The notes beneath the pieces were generated by a model that did no database searches, was not told where the DNA came from, and saw only the letters and a program-made list of their open reading frames with translations. The position numbers and the translations under genes were made by a program. Of a stretch of 64,000 nucleotides of DNA, positions 55,562 through 62,053 are shown one piece after another (positions within the stretch are counted from its first letter, which is position 1; every line of letters starts with the position of its first letter). This DNA is from Sphingopyxis solisilvae (GTDB lineage: Bacteria > Pseudomonadota > Alphaproteobacteria > Sphingomonadales > Sphingomonadaceae): assembly GCF_015475875.1 (NCBI RefSeq), contig NZ_JADKYM010000009.1, positions 1 through 64,000 of the forward strand, read 5' to 3'.

Positions 55562-55927
55562 ATGGCTGGTAAGGTTTCCGGTGCAGCCAGAATCGAATTG
55601 CTGTTCTACCGCAGTGCCGCGGGAAACGAGCCGGTGCGGGACTGGCTGGTGGACCTGCCCGAACCGCATCGGCGCGCGATCGGGATGGATTTGCAGCGGG
55701 TCCAATATCGCTGGCCGGTCGGAATGCCGCTGGTCCGTCCGATGGGCAAGGGACTGTTTGAAGTGCGGACGCCCTTGGCCGATGGCACCGCGGCGCGGGT
55801 GCTGTTCTGTTTCCACGAGGGCGAGTTATACGCTCTGCACGCTTTTATCAAAAAGGCGCAAAAGACGCCGGAAGCCGAATTGAAATTGGCGCGGATGCGC
55901 CAGAAAGAGGTAGATAATGGCGGATAA
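55562..55927 (+). CDS. RelE/HigB-like type II toxin
   Basis: A 121-residue protein of the phage-derived Gp49/HigB-like RelE family, ribosome-dependent mRNA interferases. It shows ELLFYRSAAGNEPVRDWLVDLP (about residues 11-32), LFEVRTPLADGTAARVLFCFHEG (about 66-88) and HAFIKKAQKTPEAELKLARMR (about 93-113), with basic catalytic residues in the last segment. The ATG at 55562 gives a clean N terminus; an earlier in-frame ATG at 55544 is possible. The antitoxin gene overlaps its end. Confidence 0.87.
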   Translation: MAGKVSGAARIELLFYRSAAGNEPVRDWLVDLPEPHRRAIGMDLQRVQYRWPVGMPLVRPMGKGLFEVRTPLADGTAARVLFCFHEGELYALHAFIKKAQKTPEAELKLARMRQKEVDNGG

Positions 55928-56201
55928 CAAGCATCGCGGATCGACGCTCGACAGCTTTCTGGAGAGCGAAGGCGTGCTGGGCGAGTTTCAGGCGCAGGCG
56001 ATCAAGGAAGTGATCGCATGGCAATTGGCCGAGGCGATGCGCGAGCGCAAGATGAGCAAGACGCGTCTCGCGCAATTGCTGCACACCAGCCGCAGCCAGG
56101 TGAACCGCGTGCTCGACCCCAATGACGGCAATGTCACCATCGAAACGCTGCAACGCGCCGCGGCGCTGGTGGGGCGGCGGGTGGAGGTGGCGCTGGTGTG
56201 A
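55917..56201 (+). CDS. XRE-family antitoxin (HigA-like)
   Basis: A 94-residue protein with a helix-turn-helix at about residues 44-75 (MSKTRLAQLLHTSRSQVNRVLDP) and an N-terminal helical region that should bind the toxin. It overlaps the toxin gene by 11 bases, the usual arrangement for toxin-first HigBA-type pairs. Its stop TGA overlaps the GTG of the following broken gene. Confidence 0.88.
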   Translation: MADNKHRGSTLDSFLESEGVLGEFQAQAIKEVIAWQLAEAMRERKMSKTRLAQLLHTSRSQVNRVLDPNDGNVTIETLQRAAALVGRRVEVALV

Positions 56202-56730
56202 TGGGGGCGGCCGAGGATCTGGCCGACCTCAGCGCCTATGACGGCGCCAAGGCGGCGCTGGCGGCGGGCGAGGATGAGCTGGTGCCAGCCGACTATGCCA
56301 AGCGGCTGATCGCCGGTGAAAGCCCGCTGCGCGTGTGGCGTGAACTGCGCGGGCTAAGCCAGGTGAAGCTGGGGCGGTGTCGGGGGCCAATCGGGTGCAG
56401 ATTGCCGACATCGAGGCCGGGCGCAGCAAGGGGTCGGTGGAGACGGTGCGAAAGCTGGCGGAGGCGCTGGGGGTTAGGGTAGATGATTTGGTTTGGGGGA
56501 AGCGGTCTGGCGGGACTGTCGTCAGCGGCTACAAGAAGCAGCTAGAGCGATACAAAAAGGCCGCGCGAACCGATTACGCGGTATTTGTCGTAATTGACTA
56601 TGGAACAGGTGCAAAGGCTATTCGCGAAATAAAGGAATTTAGAGATAAAATTATAGCGCGAGGTGAACCGGCCTCAGAAATTGTGGTGATTGATGCGCGA
56701 AAAAAGCCTTCGCCGAGCAAAATGCGATAA
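56198..56730 (+). pseudogene. Frameshifted XRE antitoxin-like gene fused to a nuclease-like tail
   Basis: Codons from 56198 encode an XRE antitoxin N terminus (LIAGESPLRVWRELRGLSQVKL) that runs out of frame at about 56372. Continuing in the +1 frame from 56377 gives SGANRVQIADIEAGRSKGSV and KLAEALGVRVDDLV, the rest of the HTH. One base appears to be missing in GGGGCGG at 56371-56377. After residue DDLV the same frame reads into an AT-richer segment, VSGYKKQLERYKKA and EIVVIDARKKPSPSKM, which resembles the C-terminal end of PD-(D/E)XK-type nuclease or restriction proteins. So it is broken and chimeric; a sequencing error could explain only the frameshift. Confidence 0.7.
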
Positions 56731-56798
56731 TCTAAAGCGCCAAGCTTTTTCGGATAACGGTGACAGTTGCAACGACCCCCAAACTCAAATGGGGTTGG

Positions 56799-57098
56799 TC
56801 ACTCCGCCAATCCCAACTCCTGCCCCGCGTGAAATATCCTCAGCACCTCGACTATCTCGCCAAACCAATAGGCAATAACCGTCCGCCCCCGAAAATTCAG
56901 CGTTCGCACGCCCGGTGCGATGTCGTCACGTGGGGTGCCGCGTTCGGTAAAGGTGGCGAGGTCGGCGGCGTGGGCTTCGATCGCGCTGGTGTAGGCGAAC
57001 GCCGTGTCGGGATCGGCGCGGTCGGCGATCCAGTCGTAGAGGCGGTAAAGGTCGTCGGTCGCGGTCTGGCGCCAGACGACGCGGAACGTCTTGCTCAA
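56799..57098 (-). CDS. parE: ParE-family toxin
   Basis: A 99-residue RelE/ParE-superfamily toxin; ParE members poison DNA gyrase, others cut mRNA. It has FRVVWRQTATDDLYRLYDWIA (about residues 5-25), the ERGTPRDDIAPGVRTLNF loop (about 52-69) with conserved Arg, and the final VEVLRIFHAGQ strand. It overlaps the antitoxin gene by four bases (ATGA), with the antitoxin first, as in parDE operons. Confidence 0.9.
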   Translation of the reverse strand: MSKTFRVVWRQTATDDLYRLYDWIADRADPDTAFAYTSAIEAHAADLATFTERGTPRDDIAPGVRTLNFRGRTVIAYWFGEIVEVLRIFHAGQELGLAE

Positions 57099-57367
57099 GC
57101 GGCTTTGTCCGTCCGCTTGGCGTGACGGGCGGCGAGGCCGGTGCGGACGGCTTCGGTCGGCTGGACGGGGCGGGTGTCGGCGAGCGCTTCGGCGACGCGA
57201 GCCTTGAGCAGTTCGTCGAGCAGCGCTTCCTCGCGGTCGAGTGCGCGCAGGCCCGCGCGGACGACTTCGCTGACCGAGGCGTAGCGGCCCGATTTGACGC
57301 GATCCTGCGCGGCGCTGGTCAGGGGGCCGAGGGTGACGGTGACGGGCTTTTCGGCGCGCGAGGCCAT
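57095..57367 (-). CDS. parD: ParD-like antitoxin
   Basis: A 90-residue ribbon-helix-helix antitoxin: VTVTLGPLTSAAQDRVKSGRY (strand and first helix) and ASVSEVVRAGLRALDREEALL (second helix) are followed by a toxin-binding tail. I prefer the ATG at 57367 over the one at 57373: the AGGAG at 57374-57379 is about seven bases from the former and too close to the latter. The operator palindrome overlaps this ribosome-binding site. Confidence 0.88.
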   Translation of the reverse strand: MASRAEKPVTVTLGPLTSAAQDRVKSGRYASVSEVVRAGLRALDREEALLDELLKARVAEALADTRPVQPTEAVRTGLAARHAKRTDKAA

Positions 57368-57378
57368 GGGCATTCTCC

Positions 57379-57393
57379 TATGACATTGTCATA
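57379..57393. promoter_or_regulatory. Perfect palindrome in front of parDE
   Basis: TATGACATTGTCATA, a 15-base perfect dyad centred on a single T, lies immediately upstream of the parD ribosome-binding site. Such sites bind the antitoxin dimer for autorepression of toxin-antitoxin operons. Confidence 0.6.
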
Positions 57394-57532
57394 TCATGGG
57401 GATCGGGCGGTGGTCAATTGGCGCGCTGGTACTGGTTCCTGATCGGGAGTGCCGGGACGACGGCGCCGACGCTTGCGAGTCTCTCGGCCAGCTGTCACCT
57501 TCCGCCCCTGTCATCGGGAAGCGGAGGGTATC

Positions 57533-58003
57533 ATGCGGATCAACCAAGCAGCGGGCGTCATCACCATATTGGCAGCGGGGCTTCTCCCCGGGGCCGCCAC
57601 GGCGCGCGACCCCGCCAAGGTCCTGATGCCCGAAAATCCCGAGGCGCGGGCGTTTCAGGAAGCCGTCGGCTATGCGACCGCGGTGATCGCGGGCGATACG
57701 ATTTACCTGTCGGGGGTGGTCGCGGGGCCGGCGAAGGGGGAGAGCGATCTGGCGCCCGGATATGAGCGCGCTTTTGCCCACATCGCCGCGACGCTGGCGC
57801 GCGCGGGGGCGAGCTGGGACGATGTGGTCGACATCACCACCTTTCACACCGACCTGGCCGCGCACATCGACGGCTTTGCCGCGGTCAAGAACCGCCATGT
57901 GAAGGCGCCCTTTCCGGCGTGGACCGCGATCGGGGTGTCGCGATTGTACGAGCCGACCGCGGTGGTCGAGATCAAGGTCGTGGCGCGGGTGGTGAAGAAA
58001 TAG
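57533..58003 (+). CDS. RidA-family protein with signal peptide
   Basis: A 156-residue YjgF/YER057c/RidA family protein. RidA hydrolyses reactive enamine/imine intermediates in the cytoplasm. Here an N-terminal signal peptide (MRINQAAGVITILAAGLLPG, cleavage near ATA-R, about residue 25) suggests export. The domain has AVGYATAVIAGDTIYLSGVV (about 43-62) and WTAIGVSRLYEPTAVVEIKVVA (about 129-150), but the Arg of the usual RidA active site is not obvious in this reading. It may be a non-RidA subgroup. Start at 57533 after GGAGGGTATC. Confidence 0.83.
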   Translation: MRINQAAGVITILAAGLLPGAATARDPAKVLMPENPEARAFQEAVGYATAVIAGDTIYLSGVVAGPAKGESDLAPGYERAFAHIAATLARAGASWDDVVDITTFHTDLAAHIDGFAAVKNRHVKAPFPAWTAIGVSRLYEPTAVVEIKVVARVVKK

Positions 58004-58063
58004 GGGGTGGGTGGGGGCTTTCCGCCGTATCGTCACCCACGCTCTCCCTTTGAAACAATCGGT

Positions 58064-58149
58064 CGTTCCCCGGTGAAAGCCGGGGTCCAGGGCGTGCTCG
58101 AAAGACGCTGGCGCTTTGGCGCTCTGGGCCCCGGCTTTCGCCGGGGAGC
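58064..58149. repeat. Palindromic repeat family C-like, diverged copy
   Basis: CGTTCCCCGGTGAAAGCCGG and CCGGCTTTCGCCGGGGAGCG arms flank a longer middle with an inner GCGCTTTGGCGC-type stem. It follows the family-C plan (outer arm with CCCGGxGAAxGCCGG) but with a different arm sequence. Confidence 0.7.
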
Positions 58150-58200
58150 GGTTGTTGCAAGGGTGGATGGGGATGGCGTGGCGGGGCTGACACTGCCCCC

Positions 58201-58359
58201 CTAATTCAGCGCGTCGTTGATCGTCGTGAAGATATTCACGAGGCTGAGGCCGAGCATCTGGAAGGCGATGAGGCTGGCGAGTGCGATCAGCGCCGCGATC
58301 AGGCCATATTCGATCGCGGTGGCGCCGCGCTGGTCGGTGCGCAAATTGGGTCTGGTCAT
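58201..58359 (-). CDS. Flp-family type IVb pilin
   Basis: A 52-residue Flp/Fap pilin precursor. A basic leader MTRPNLRTDQRG precedes the prepilin signature ATAIEYGLIAALIALASL: cleavage by a TadV-type peptidase follows Gly12, the conserved Glu and Tyr follow, and then the hydrophobic assembly helix. The end (FTTINDALN) is normal for Flp pilins. No tad/cpa assembly genes lie in the window, so it depends on genes elsewhere or is an orphan copy. CtrA-like AACCATTTTGGTTAA lies upstream near 58485-58505. Confidence 0.9.
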   Translation of the reverse strand: MTRPNLRTDQRGATAIEYGLIAALIALASLIAFQMLGLSLVNIFTTINDALN

Positions 58360-58721
58360 GGTTGTTCCCGCTGGTGTCTGGCGCGTTGGTCCCCGTCGCC
58401 GTGGCTAGGGCTTGCGGGCGAACAGGGTGTTTGCAGGTGCGGTTAACGGCGCGGCAGCGATGGGTGCGGTGCGTTTTGGCTTGACAGATTAACCAAAATG
58501 GTTCATACGGAGCGTTGTTCTATCCAGAAATGATATGGGAGATTGGTGTGGGGCGTTTGGTGGAGCGGGGTTCGTGGGGGGCGGTGGTTGAGGTGTCGGG
58601 CGGCGGTGAAGACCGGAACAGGCCCTCCCCCAACCCCTCCCGCAAGCGGGAGGGGAGCAGGCCGTTGCGCAAGGGCGCTACCCACCCCCAACCCCTCCCT
58701 AGAAGGGAGGGGGGCAAGAAA
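58360..58721. other. Gene-free interval between pilin and HTH remnant
   Basis: This 362-base gap contains a TTGACA-like box at about 58481, a short AACCA / TGGTT inverted repeat close to it, and one family-E repeat (58619-58713). The repeat's final GGAGGGGGG lies just before the GTG at 58722. No gene is visible. Confidence 0.6.
58619..58713. repeat. Palindromic repeat family E, copy 4 (short)
   Basis: CCCTCCCCCAACCCCTCCCG and AAGCGGGAGGGG on the left and CCCCAACCCCTCCCTAGAAG / GGAGGGG on the right. The long central stem of other family-E copies is missing. Confidence 0.75.
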
Positions 58722-59006
58722 GTGAATCCCTTGATGCCGGGGCTGCGGGTGCGCGAGGACGGGTTTACGGCGGCGCGGACGCGGGTGTTTCTGGCGGTGC
58801 TGGCGAAGACCGGGTGCGTCAGCGATGCGGCGCGGGTGGCGGGGGTCAGCCGGACGTCGGTCAACCGGTCGCGCAGCCTGTTCGCGCCGTTCGACGCGGC
58901 GTGCCGCGCGGCGCTGGCCAAGGCGCTGCGCGGGCTGGCGGCGGTGGCGTACCAGCGCGCGGTCGAGGGGCGCGAGACGGTGGTGATCCGCGGCGGGCGC
59001 GAGGTC
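58722..59006 (+). pseudogene. Truncated helix-turn-helix gene (terminase-small-subunit-like)
   Basis: About 95 codons from the GTG at 58722 (or ATG at 58734) encode RVREDGFTAARTRVFLAVLA, then KTGCVSDAARVAGVSRTSVN (a helix-turn-helix) and a helical part ending in GRETVVIRGGREV. This is the pattern of short HTH proteins related to phage terminase small subunits, which usually run 50-100 residues longer. At 59007 the sequence passes straight into the 3' end of the opposite-strand lipoprotein gene. The frame stays open as an antisense shadow. I take this as a truncated remnant. Confidence 0.6.
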
Positions 59007-59573
59007 CTATCCGGCGACGATGTCAGCGGGCGGGTAATCCTCGGCCGACGAGGGGCAGCCGCCCTGTTTCATGACCGCGGGGCGGCCGGCGACGTACCAG
59101 GCCGCGGACCAGAGTTCGGGGTCGTCGCCGACCGCTTCGAAAATGCACACCTCACCCTTCGTGCCGTCGGGTCCGATAACGACGGCCCAATTATAGCGGT
59201 CCTCGGCGCGCCGCGCGCCGCCCCAGGCGAGGATGCGGCCGCCCGCGACGCGGACGATCGGCAGGCCGAGGCCGTTGTCGGCAAAGACGACCCGCGCGCG
59301 CGCCTGTGCATCGGGAACCGCAGTGGTGACGGCGGTCTGGACCGCGGGATGGTCGAGGAAGCGGTGACCGTTCACGATATCGAACGGATATTTGCCGATG
59401 TACGGCGTCAGATCGACCGGGCCGCGGCGCGCTTCCTTGACGCTGAGCGGGACCGAGGGGGTGATTTTGGGTTCGCTGGCGACCGGTTCGGCGGGGGTTT
59501 CGCGCGGCGCAGGGTCGGACTGGCCGCAGGCGGCAAGGAGAACAAGCGCGGCGGCGGCGAGCGGGGCTTTCAT
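59007..59573 (-). CDS. Predicted lipoprotein, unknown function
   Basis: A 188-residue protein with a lipoprotein signal: MKAPLAAAALVLLAACGQSD has the lipobox LAAC with Cys16. A Pro/Glu-rich linker (about residues 20-45) precedes a domain with LTPYIGKYPFDIVNGHRFLD (about 55-74) and ARVVFADNGLGLPIVRVAGG, with one further cysteine pair candidate near the C terminus. No named family is recognised. It is transcribed divergently from nothing immediate; the GGDEF gene lies upstream on the same strand. Confidence 0.75.
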   Translation of the reverse strand: MKAPLAAAALVLLAACGQSDPAPRETPAEPVASEPKITPSVPLSVKEARRGPVDLTPYIGKYPFDIVNGHRFLDHPAVQTAVTTAVPDAQARARVVFADNGLGLPIVRVAGGRILAWGGARRAEDRYNWAVVIGPDGTKGEVCIFEAVGDDPELWSAAWYVAGRPAVMKQGGCPSSAEDYPPADIVAG

Positions 59574-59662
59574 GGTCGTTCCTTTACGGTCGGTTCGCGG
59601 TGGTTATGTCGCAGCAGGATGGTCGCCGCGATGGCCATGATGACCCGGATCATCGTGGCGCA

Positions 59663-60844
59663 TCAGCCGCCGCCTGCGGCAAGGCGCAGCGAGGCGGGGG
59701 TGAAGGTGCGGACGCGGTCGCGGCCGGTGCGCTTGGCTTCGTAAAGCGCCTGATCGGCCTCGTGCATCAGCGCGGAAAGATTGCTGCCGGGCGTGCCGAT
59801 GGTGAGGCCGATGCTGGTCGTCGGGACGAGCGCCGCGGGTATATGGTCGGCGGCGGCAGCGGCGAGGCCGGTGCGCACCGCTTCCGCGAACTGGCGCGCG
59901 GTGTCGATCGCGGCGCCGGGGACGAGCAGCGCAAATTCCTCGCCGCCGATGCGGCCCGCGATCGTTTCGGGCGGCGCGATAGCGCGGACATGCGCGCCGA
60001 AGGCGGCGATGATCGCGTCACCGACGGCGTGGCCAAAATTGTCGTTGATCTGTTTGAACCGGTCGAGGTCGGCGATCATCAACGCGACCGGGCGGTCGTC
60101 GTCGAGACAGCGGCGGAGCGTCGGACCGGCGCGGGTTTCAAAGCCGCGGCGGTTGAGCAGGCCCGACAGATTGTCGTCGTCGACCTGGCGGCGCAGCTCG
60201 GCAATCTGGTCGATCGCGACGGCGACCATCAGGCTGATCGCGGCGACGATTGCGACCATCGCCTGGCTGAACTGGACCGTCGTCCAATACAGCGATTGCT
60301 GAAAGCCGTCATAGCTGTCGAACCCGCCGCCGAGGGCGAGCAGCACGATCGGCCGCGCGGTCAGGTTGATCACCGACAAGGCGGCGACCCAGAACAGCAC
60401 GCGGTCGATCAGGTAGCGCTTCTTGATCGGCCAGAGCGCCGTAACGATCATCATCGCGATGATGGCGGCGCCGATGCTGATCGACAGGATGCGGCCGCCG
60501 ATGCTGGGCCGACCGAGCAGGAACCACAGAAAAACCGCCATCGACAGCGCCGCGGTGACGGCCATCGCCCGCCAGGGGATCGGCAGGCCGTAACGGCCGA
60601 TGATCGCCGCGGCGAAAAAGCCGCCGGTGGCAAGGAAGCCGATGTTGGCGGGGACGCGGTGGAGATCGTAAGGCAGCGCCGGGCCGACGTCGAGGATCAG
60701 GAAGGCCGCCGCCGAAGCCGCGTAAGCCGCCGCGGCATAAGCGACATACCGGTCGCGCCGGTTCAGCCAGAGCAGGAAAAAGGCGACCGCGAAGAGCAGC
60801 CCGATGCCGGGGTTGAGCAACTGGATGAAAATCTGACCCGACAA
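59663..60844 (-). CDS. Membrane diguanylate cyclase (GGDEF domain)
   Basis: A 393-residue protein with about six hydrophobic helices in the first 190 residues (a membrane sensor without recognised subdomain) and a GGDEF domain (about 215-380). The active-site motif is GGEEF at about residues 298-302, which is catalytically competent in this family. DLDRFKQINDNFGHAVGD (about 255-272) binds metal and GTP. No EAL domain. It would make cyclic di-GMP in response to a membrane signal. Two GTTACGTC direct repeats lie 66-84 bases upstream. Confidence 0.92.
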   Translation of the reverse strand: MSGQIFIQLLNPGIGLLFAVAFFLLWLNRRDRYVAYAAAAYAASAAAFLILDVGPALPYDLHRVPANIGFLATGGFFAAAIIGRYGLPIPWRAMAVTAALSMAVFLWFLLGRPSIGGRILSISIGAAIIAMMIVTALWPIKKRYLIDRVLFWVAALSVINLTARPIVLLALGGGFDSYDGFQQSLYWTTVQFSQAMVAIVAAISLMVAVAIDQIAELRRQVDDDNLSGLLNRRGFETRAGPTLRRCLDDDRPVALMIADLDRFKQINDNFGHAVGDAIIAAFGAHVRAIAPPETIAGRIGGEEFALLVPGAAIDTARQFAEAVRTGLAAAAADHIPAALVPTTSIGLTIGTPGSNLSALMHEADQALYEAKRTGRDRVRTFTPASLRLAAGGG

Positions 60845-60909
60845 ACTGCCTGCCTCTCCGCCCCCGAAGGTAGCGGGGTGATGGATAACGAATTCTTACT
60901 TTCCGGATA

Positions 60910-60928
60910 GTTACGTCACGGTTACGTC
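60910..60928. promoter_or_regulatory. GTTACGTC direct repeat upstream of the GGDEF gene
   Basis: GTTACGTC occurs at 60910-60917 and again at 60921-60928, 11 bases apart, about one helical turn. It lies between the LacI-type gene's stop and the GGDEF start. Confidence 0.3.
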
Positions 60929-60944
60929 GAAAACTGCCGACCGG

Positions 60945-61961
60945 TCAGCTGGTTCCCCGCACGACGAGCCGGACCGGGATGCGGGTGCCGCTGCGGGTCC
61001 GGTCGTCATCCTCGAGCGCCATCGCGACCAGCGCCTCGCCCGCCGCATCGAGATCGGGTTCGAGCGTGGTCAGCGCAGGATCGGCGAGCGTGCCGGCGCG
61101 GATGCCGTCGAAGCCGACCAGCGCCACATCCTGCGGCACCCGGCGGCCGGCATCCTTGAGCCCCTGAAGCACGCCGAGCGCGAGCATGTCGGACGCCGCG
61201 AACACCGCGTCGACGTCGGGGTGCGCGGCGAGCAGCGCCTGCGCCGCGGCAACGCCCTGCGCATGGCGATCGGCGGCGGGGGGCGGTTCGGCGAGGATCG
61301 GCGCGAGCCCATGCGCCGCGAGTGCGGCGGTGAAGCCGTCGCGGCGCTCGTCGAACTGGCGCTGCGGCGATTGCTGCGGCCCGACGAAGGCGATGCGGCG
61401 GCGGCCGCGCTGCACCAGATGTTCGGCCGCCAGCTGGCCGCCTTCGTCATTTTCGCTGCGCATCCAGTGGAACGGGCTGCCGGGGCTGCCCCAGCAGACG
61501 AAGTCGAGGCCCGATGCCTGCGCCTGCGCAAAATAATCCCACGCCGCGCGGTTGCTGGTGGTGCCGATGACGATCATCGCGTCGGCGAGCCCCGAGGCGA
61601 CGAAATCGGCGCGGAAATTGGCTTCGCTTTCCTGGAACGAGACGAGCAGGTTGAAACCGCGCGCCGAGGTCGCGGCGGCGATGCTGCCGAGCAGCGCGAA
61701 GTAGAAGGGGTTGATCGCGCTGCGGTCTTCCCCCGGGCGGCAGATGGTGACGAGCGCGATCGTCTCGCTGCTTTTGAGGCGCAGCGAGGAGGCGTGGCGG
61801 TCGACGACATAGCCCAGCTCGCGCGCCGCGGCAGACACGCGCGCGCGCGTTTCGGCGTTGACGCCCGGCGAGCCCCGGAGCGCACGCGAGACGGTCGATT
61901 GCGACACCCCGGCGCGTTCGGCGACGTCGAACGATGTCGGGCGCAGCATCTTTGCGGTCAT
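60945..61961 (-). CDS. LacI-family transcriptional regulator
   Basis: A 338-residue LacI/GalR regulator. The HTH is TSFDVAERAGVSQSTVSRAL (about residues 8-27), followed by the hinge helix ARELGYVVDRHASSL, and a periplasmic-binding-protein-like effector domain (about 65-335). RVPQDVALVGFDGIRAGTLADPALTT (about 283-308) is typical of the family's second half. The effector is probably a sugar. No sugar transport or catabolic genes adjoin it in this window. Confidence 0.93.
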   Translation of the reverse strand: MTAKMLRPTSFDVAERAGVSQSTVSRALRGSPGVNAETRARVSAAARELGYVVDRHASSLRLKSSETIALVTICRPGEDRSAINPFYFALLGSIAAATSARGFNLLVSFQESEANFRADFVASGLADAMIVIGTTSNRAAWDYFAQAQASGLDFVCWGSPGSPFHWMRSENDEGGQLAAEHLVQRGRRRIAFVGPQQSPQRQFDERRDGFTAALAAHGLAPILAEPPPAADRHAQGVAAAQALLAAHPDVDAVFAASDMLALGVLQGLKDAGRRVPQDVALVGFDGIRAGTLADPALTTLEPDLDAAGEALVAMALEDDDRTRSGTRIPVRLVVRGTS

Positions 61962-62053
61962 GACGGCCTCTCCCCTCGCTTTGGGCCGGAAACCCGGGGG
62001 CGTCTGTCGCCGCGGGGGGCGGGCTTGTCAATCGGCGGCGGGCGGCGCGGCGA

